NCBI RefSeq assembly: GCF_000834655.1
Contig: NZ_JXQQ01000030.1
Coordinates: 57,227-121,226, forward strand
Reading direction: 5' to 3'
DNA length: 64,000 nucleotides
DNA from: Variovorax paradoxus
GTDB taxonomy: Bacteria > Pseudomonadota > Gammaproteobacteria > Burkholderiales > Burkholderiaceae_C
Shown: in pieces, positions 60,181-64,000 of the stretch
Layout: the number at the start of each line of letters is the position of its first letter
Numbering within the stretch: the first letter of the stretch is position 1
Notes under the pieces: generated by a model
The model's input: only the letters and a program-made list of their open reading frames with translations
Databases searched by the model: none
What the model was told of the DNA's origin: nothing
Position numbers and translations under genes: made by a program

Positions 60181-61259
60181 GGAGCCTTCGCCCCCGAGGT
60201 GGCGACGCGGGAGAGCTTGCGCACGATCTGGCGCCATTCCTCGCGCTCGGGAACGCCCGGCTTGCGCGCGCCGAAGAACATCGCCATCAGGTCGCCCTCG
60301 CCGTCGAAGGCCTCGACCGAGGTGACGATGCCGTCGCTGGTCGGCTTCTCGACGATCCAGACGCTCGCGATTCGGTCTTCGCGCAGGTGCAGGTTGAAGC
60401 CGGGGTCCAGCACGTTGAGCCAGAGCATCCCGCGCATTTCCATCGGCTCGACGCGCACGACGGGGCCCGAGTGGATCTGGATGCAGCCGGGGCTCCCGAC
60501 GAACACCATGATGGGCGTGCCGTCGAACGAGGCTTCCTGCAGCAACTCGCGCACCGCCGACGTTTCCGCGCGCTGCGTGAACTCGCCCTCGGTGAGGCGA
60601 AAGCTCTGCTGTCGCTCGGCGCCGAACTTGTTCAGGAGGCCGAAGAACTCGTGCGTGTCCTGCATGCCGCGCCAGGCTTCGGAGAGGCCGCCTGCATCGA
60701 TGGCGCTGTCTTCGCGCGGCGCGGCCTTGGGATCGGCGGGCACGAACTGCACGGGCGCGTCGGGCGCGGTGTAGGTGTCGATGACCGACTGGAACGCATC
60801 GCGGTCGGTGGCGTCGCGCACGAAGATCTTGTGGACCGCCATGCCGTTCGCATTGAAGAACTGCAGGCTCAGCGAAGGCGGAACGCCGGCATTGGCGGCG
60901 GCCTCGCTCACTGCGAAACCCGCATGCCAGCGGCTGAAGAAAAGGCGCAGGTCGATGGCCTCGCCCAGCGCGAGGCCCATCGTGTCGCTGCCGGAAACCT
61001 TCTCGTAGACACCGGTCTTCTCGTGCACCGTGGTCTCGTTGCGCGTGAGCGCGAGCACCGGGCCGCACAGTTCCAGCGCCTGCAGCAGATCGACCCACGG
61101 ACCGTTGAGCAGCGTGGCGCGCAAGGGCTTGTCGTGCGAGCCGGTGTGCGCGGCGATGGCGGCGCCTTCGCTCAGCGCCAAGGCCGCCGCGGCGTCCTTG
61201 TGGCGCATGCCCTTGGCGCGCAGTTCTGAGAAGCGGGTCCGGATTTCTTCGGCGTTCAT
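60177..61259 (-). CDS. hmuS: haemin-degrading factor HmuS/HemS
   Basis: 360-residue cytoplasmic haem-degrading or haem-shuttle protein with two homologous HemS/ChuS halves (RTRFSELRAKGMRHKDAAAALALSEGAAIAAH at the start and EGEFTQRAETSAVRELLQEASFDGTPIMVFVG in the second). The His in NKFGAERQ/TGSHD region and Arg-rich haem pocket match family positions roughly. AAAGGA precedes the ATG by 6-8 nt. It starts 38 bp after the receptor gene and is coupled to the VOC gene. Confidence 0.9.
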   Translation of the reverse strand: MNAEEIRTRFSELRAKGMRHKDAAAALALSEGAAIAAHTGSHDKPLRATLLNGPWVDLLQALELCGPVLALTRNETTVHEKTGVYEKVSGSDTMGLALGEAIDLRLFFSRWHAGFAVSEAAANAGVPPSLSLQFFNANGMAVHKIFVRDATDRDAFQSVIDTYTAPDAPVQFVPADPKAAPREDSAIDAGGLSEAWRGMQDTHEFFGLLNKFGAERQQSFRLTEGEFTQRAETSAVRELLQEASFDGTPIMVFVGSPGCIQIHSGPVVRVEPMEMRGMLWLNVLDPGFNLHLREDRIASVWIVEKPTSDGIVTSVEAFDGEGDLMAMFFGARKPGVPEREEWRQIVRKLSRVATSGAKAP

Positions 61260-61297
61260 CGGGTTTCCTTTGTGGTCGGCGGTTGCGTCGGCGTGGA

Positions 61298-63511
61298 TCA
61301 GAAATCCGCCACGAGCGAGACGTTGAAGCTGCGGCCCGGCTGGGTGTAGGCATCGCGCAGCGCCGAGGTCGTCGTGACGCCGCGCACGTCGCTCCACATC
61401 CAGTAGCGCTTGTTGGTGAGGTTGGTGACCGATGCGTTCAAGCGCAGGTCCTTCTTGATACGCCATTGCGCGCTGATGTCCAGCGTGGTGGCCTGCGGCG
61501 TGCGGAACTGCAGGCCGGTCGTCACCTCGCTGCGATCGACATCGTTCCACTTCTTGGCGCCGTGATGGACCGCATCGAGGCGCACGCTCCATGCCGGTGC
61601 CTGGTACTTCAGGCCGGCGCTGAACTTCTGCGGGTCGATCGAATTGAGCGGCCGGTTGTTGGTGCGGTCGCGCCCGCGCGTCTGGCCGTAGGCGAAGGGC
61701 ACCGAGAAGCCGGTGCCGTTCTCGGTGAAGTCGAGCTCGCCCTTGACCTCGAAGCCGCTGATGCGCGCGCGACCGACGTTGACCGACTGGTAGATCAGCG
61801 GATCGATGCGCGGAATGCCGCGCCCTCCCACGAGCTTGTCGTTCTCGATGAGGTTCTTGTAGTCGCCGGTGAACGCGGCCACGTCGAAGCTGAGGATGCC
61901 GGTGCGCCCGCGCACGCCCAGTTCGATGTTCTGGCTCTTCTCGGGCTTGAGGTTCGGGTTGGGAATCGTCTTGTAGCCCGAGATCACGTTCTCGAAGAAG
62001 TTGTTGACCTGGAACGCGTTGGGCGCCTTGAAGCCCGAGGCGTAGTTGCCGTAGATGCTCCACTGCGGCGTCGCGCGGAACAGCACGCCCAGCTTGGGCG
62101 ACACCGCCGAGCCCGACAGCGACACGGCCTGCGCATTGAAGCCCGCCTGCTTCGCATCGAGCGAGAAGCGGTCGAAGCGGATGCCGGGCGTGATGCTCCA
62201 GCGGTCGTGAATGAACTCGTCCTGCACGTAGAAGGCCGACGAGGTTTCCCGCGTGTCGGGGAAGCGCTTGAGCGGGTAGCTCTCGCCGGTCGGCGGCACG
62301 AGGCCGGTCTGCAGGTTCTCGACGTTGGTGCGCGTGTAGTCGAGGCCGTAGGTGATCTTCTGCGCCCAGGCGCCCATGCGGATGGTCTTGTCGGCCTGCA
62401 GGCCGAACTGCCAAGTGTTCTCGTCGTAGGTGACGTCGCGCGTGCGGTCGGCGGCGGTGAAGCGGTCTTCGTAGATGTACTCGCGCGACTTGGCCTTCTG
62501 GTAGCTCACGACGGCGAGCAGGTTGTCGGCCACTGCGGTATTCAGGCGCAAACGCCCTTCGTAGGTGAGGCGGTCGCGATCGAGGTCGGTCTTCGCGTTG
62601 AGGCCGACGACCGAGGTGGACGCGTACGGCGGCTTGGAGACGCCCGAGAGCAGGTCGTAGCGGCTGCTCTTCTCGACGTGCTCGAAGGTGAAGGCATGGC
62701 GCTGGTCGGCGTTGGGCGTGAGGATGGCCTTGGCCAGCAGCGCGCGGTTGTTGTCGCGCTGCGGATTCGGCGTGGTGCGGTCGAAGTTCGGCACATTGAG
62801 CCGGCCCATGTTCTCCAGTTCGCTGGCGCGCCCGACGTTGGCCGAAATGAGCCACTCGAGCGCATCGTTCGCCTTGCCCGCGAGGGTGACGCCGCCGCGC
62901 ACGCCGTTGTCGTCGCCGCTGTAGCCGATGTTCGCGCTGCCGCCGAAGGTGCGGCCATCGCGCAGGAACGACGAGGGTTCGCGGGTGACGAAGTTGACGA
63001 GGCCGGCAAGGCCGTCGGAGCCGTAGAGCGCCGACGCCGGGCCCTTGATGATCTCGATGCGCTCGACGAGGCTGATGTCGAAGTAGTCGCGGCCGAACGC
63101 GTTGGCGCTGAAGACATAGCTGCGCGGCGTGCGGATGCCATCGGTCAAGAGCAGCACGCGGTTGCCGTCGAGTCCCCGGATGTTGAAGCCTGCGTTGCCG
63201 TCGCGGCCGGTGTTGCCTTGCGCGAGCCCGAAGCGCGCGGGCGAACGCTTGACCGACACGTTGGGCAGGTCGCGCACCGCATCGCGGATGTCGTTGATCT
63301 GCTTGGCTTCGATGTCCTCGCGGTCGATGACTTCGATGCTGAGCGGGAGGTCGTCCTTGACCTGTTCCGAGCGCGTTCCGCTCACCACCACGGCGCCGAG
63401 CGCCGCGGTCTGCTGGGACCACGCTGTCGTGGCCATGCTGAAGCCGGAGGCGATCAGCAGCGGCAGGAGCGCGAGACGATGAGGGGAAGTTCGGAGGGAA
63501 TGAGTGGCCAC
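61298..63511 (-). CDS. hmuR: TonB-dependent haem/haemoglobin receptor
   Basis: 737 residues: signal peptide (residues 1-34, ends TTAWSQ), plug domain with DIRDAVRDLPNVSVKRS and LTDGIRTPRS, and a 22-strand beta-barrel ending in GRSFNVSLVADF, whose last Phe suits outer-membrane insertion. It carries NPNLKPEKSQN and FKAPNAFQ, the NPNL and FRAP-like motifs of haem receptors, but no His between them, unlike HemR/HmuR. A GTG start at 63511 was chosen because an ATG at 63604 would add a 31-residue n-region. Fur-controlled by the box upstream. Confidence 0.85.
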   Translation of the reverse strand: MATHSLRTSPHRLALLPLLIASGFSMATTAWSQQTAALGAVVVSGTRSEQVKDDLPLSIEVIDREDIEAKQINDIRDAVRDLPNVSVKRSPARFGLAQGNTGRDGNAGFNIRGLDGNRVLLLTDGIRTPRSYVFSANAFGRDYFDISLVERIEIIKGPASALYGSDGLAGLVNFVTREPSSFLRDGRTFGGSANIGYSGDDNGVRGGVTLAGKANDALEWLISANVGRASELENMGRLNVPNFDRTTPNPQRDNNRALLAKAILTPNADQRHAFTFEHVEKSSRYDLLSGVSKPPYASTSVVGLNAKTDLDRDRLTYEGRLRLNTAVADNLLAVVSYQKAKSREYIYEDRFTAADRTRDVTYDENTWQFGLQADKTIRMGAWAQKITYGLDYTRTNVENLQTGLVPPTGESYPLKRFPDTRETSSAFYVQDEFIHDRWSITPGIRFDRFSLDAKQAGFNAQAVSLSGSAVSPKLGVLFRATPQWSIYGNYASGFKAPNAFQVNNFFENVISGYKTIPNPNLKPEKSQNIELGVRGRTGILSFDVAAFTGDYKNLIENDKLVGGRGIPRIDPLIYQSVNVGRARISGFEVKGELDFTENGTGFSVPFAYGQTRGRDRTNNRPLNSIDPQKFSAGLKYQAPAWSVRLDAVHHGAKKWNDVDRSEVTTGLQFRTPQATTLDISAQWRIKKDLRLNASVTNLTNKRYWMWSDVRGVTTTSALRDAYTQPGRSFNVSLVADF

Positions 63512-63634
63512 GAAAAAGGTCCGGGAAACAGTTGAAAAACTGCTTGCTGGACCTTGAAGCGCAGAGCGGCTGCGCGCGTGACCTGGCTGGCAATGAGGGG
63601 CCATGCGATGTGCATGGCCCGAGCTTTTTATTGT

Positions 63635-63651
63635 ATGAGAATAATTCTCAT
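63635..63651. promoter_or_regulatory. Fur box controlling the haem-uptake operon
   Basis: ATGAGAAT-A-ATTCTCAT, a perfect 17-bp palindrome with the GAGAATNATTCTC core of the Fur consensus, 124 bp upstream of the receptor start in the gap before ahpF. Iron-replete Fur should repress the receptor-hmuS-hmuT-U-V series here. The ahpF gene ends nearby, so it is unlikely to be the target. Confidence 0.85.
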
Positions 63652-63671
63652 CTAAACAACTTAAGACTTAC

Positions 63672-64000
63672 TCACGCAGGGGCTGAAGTGCGAATCAAAT
63701 GGTCGAATGCACCCAGCGCCGCCTTCGCGCCGTCGCCGGCCGCGATGATGATCTGCTTGAACGGCACGGTCGTCACGTCGCCCGCAGCGAACACGCCCGG
63801 CACCGAGGTCTGGCCGCGGGCATCGACGACGATCTCGCCGTGCTTCGTGAGTTCGACCACGCCCTTGAGCCAGTCCGTGTTGGGCACCAGGCCGATCTGG
63901 ATGAACACGCCTTCGAGCTCGACCTTCTTCAGCTCGCCCGATGCGCGGTCTTTGTAGACCAGGCCGTTGACCTTCTGGTCGCCGGTGATCTCGGTGGTCT
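63672..64000 (-). CDS. ahpF: alkyl hydroperoxide reductase subunit F, C-terminal part (runs off window end)
   Basis: The last 109 codons are in view. The FAD/NADH-dependent disulfide reductase of AhpC has the visible C-terminal sequence [67 protein letters not shown], which is diagnostic of AhpF rather than plain thioredoxin reductase. The redox Cys pair and N terminus are outside the window. It ends 20 bp before the Fur box on the same strand as the receptor gene. Confidence 0.88.
   Translation of the reverse strand, partial: TTEITGDQKVNGLVYKDRASGELKKVELEGVFIQIGLVPNTDWLKGVVELTKHGEIVVDARGQTSVPGVFAAGDVTTVPFKQIIIAAGDGAKAALGAFDHLIRTSAPA

Noticed and set aside
60177..63593. One 1138-codon open frame that would fuse the receptor region to HmuS
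   Set aside because: Only its last 360 codons are family-like (HmuS, with its own ribosome site). The rest is an alternate frame of the receptor gene.

Overview
The window is GC-rich chromosomal DNA (roughly 65-70% by eye) from a Burkholderiales bacterium, most likely Comamonadaceae and probably Variovorax-like. The evidence is the rpsF-priB-rpsR-rplI order, the hom-thrC-mobB-moeA-moaD series, two orphan Bug/TctC binding proteins, many LysR/AraC/GntR regulators paired with transporters, and thiolase/crotonase/CaiB genes. It is nearly gap-free coding sequence: 67 protein genes, two of them cut by the window edges. I saw no rRNA, tRNA, CRISPR array, insertion sequence or prophage.

Layout. 1-3.9 kb: a tightly overlapping phosphonate operon (phnD-C-E and a phosphonoacetate hydrolase) read leftward from a divergent LysR gene. 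3.9-9.9 kb: xerD, a Bug protein, AEC and TauE permeases, and a divergent MFS/AraC pair. 10-13.2 kb: a PAP2-ACP-ketosynthase trio facing a LysR gene. 13.3-19.1 kb: secreted M20 peptidase, DUF2501, SulP, LysR, a DUF3299 lipoprotein and a membrane protein. 19.1-30.3 kb: an apparent seven-gene leftward operon (binding protein, fused permease, ATPase, Tat-type carboxylesterase, CaiB CoA-transferase, two crotonases) with a divergent GntR regulator and a perfect inverted repeat between them, then quinone oxidoreductase and GST genes. 30.2-34.9 kb: arfB, thiolase, a small membrane protein, and clpB with a recognisable sigma-32 promoter. 35-43.8 kb: Bug protein, moaE, a dapA-like gene on the opposite strand, then moaD, moeA, mobB, thrC, hom and alaA. 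43.9-49.6 kb: Mth938-like protein, peroxiredoxin, PIN-PhoH ATPase, then a compact VOC/EVE/GyrI-like/MGMT-like/WYL run. 49.6-56.9 kb: dnaB, the S6-PriB-S18-L9 operon, a hypothetical gene, and divergent ppsA/ppsR. 57-63.7 kb: haem uptake genes behind a perfect Fur-box palindrome, then the C-terminal end of ahpF.

How the genes work together. The phn genes form a complete uptake-and-cleavage route for a phosphonate as sole P or C source. The 19-28 kb operon looks like a periplasmic-ester-to-CoA route: hydrolysis outside the cytoplasm, ABC import, CoA transfer, then crotonase chemistry; its substrate is unknown. The mo genes make molybdopterin and insert Mo. The haem genes cover outer-membrane uptake, periplasmic binding, ABC import and haem degradation, with a small VOC protein embedded by a stop/start overlap.

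Points I would check first: the unassigned catabolic operon and its crotonases lacking the usual catalytic glutamates; a roughly 150-nt structured element in front of moaE; the PAP2-ACP-ketosynthase trio; the VOC protein inside the haem cluster; and the haem receptor lacking a histidine between its FRAP-like and NPNL motifs. Function calls come from reading protein motifs by eye; no database search was run.
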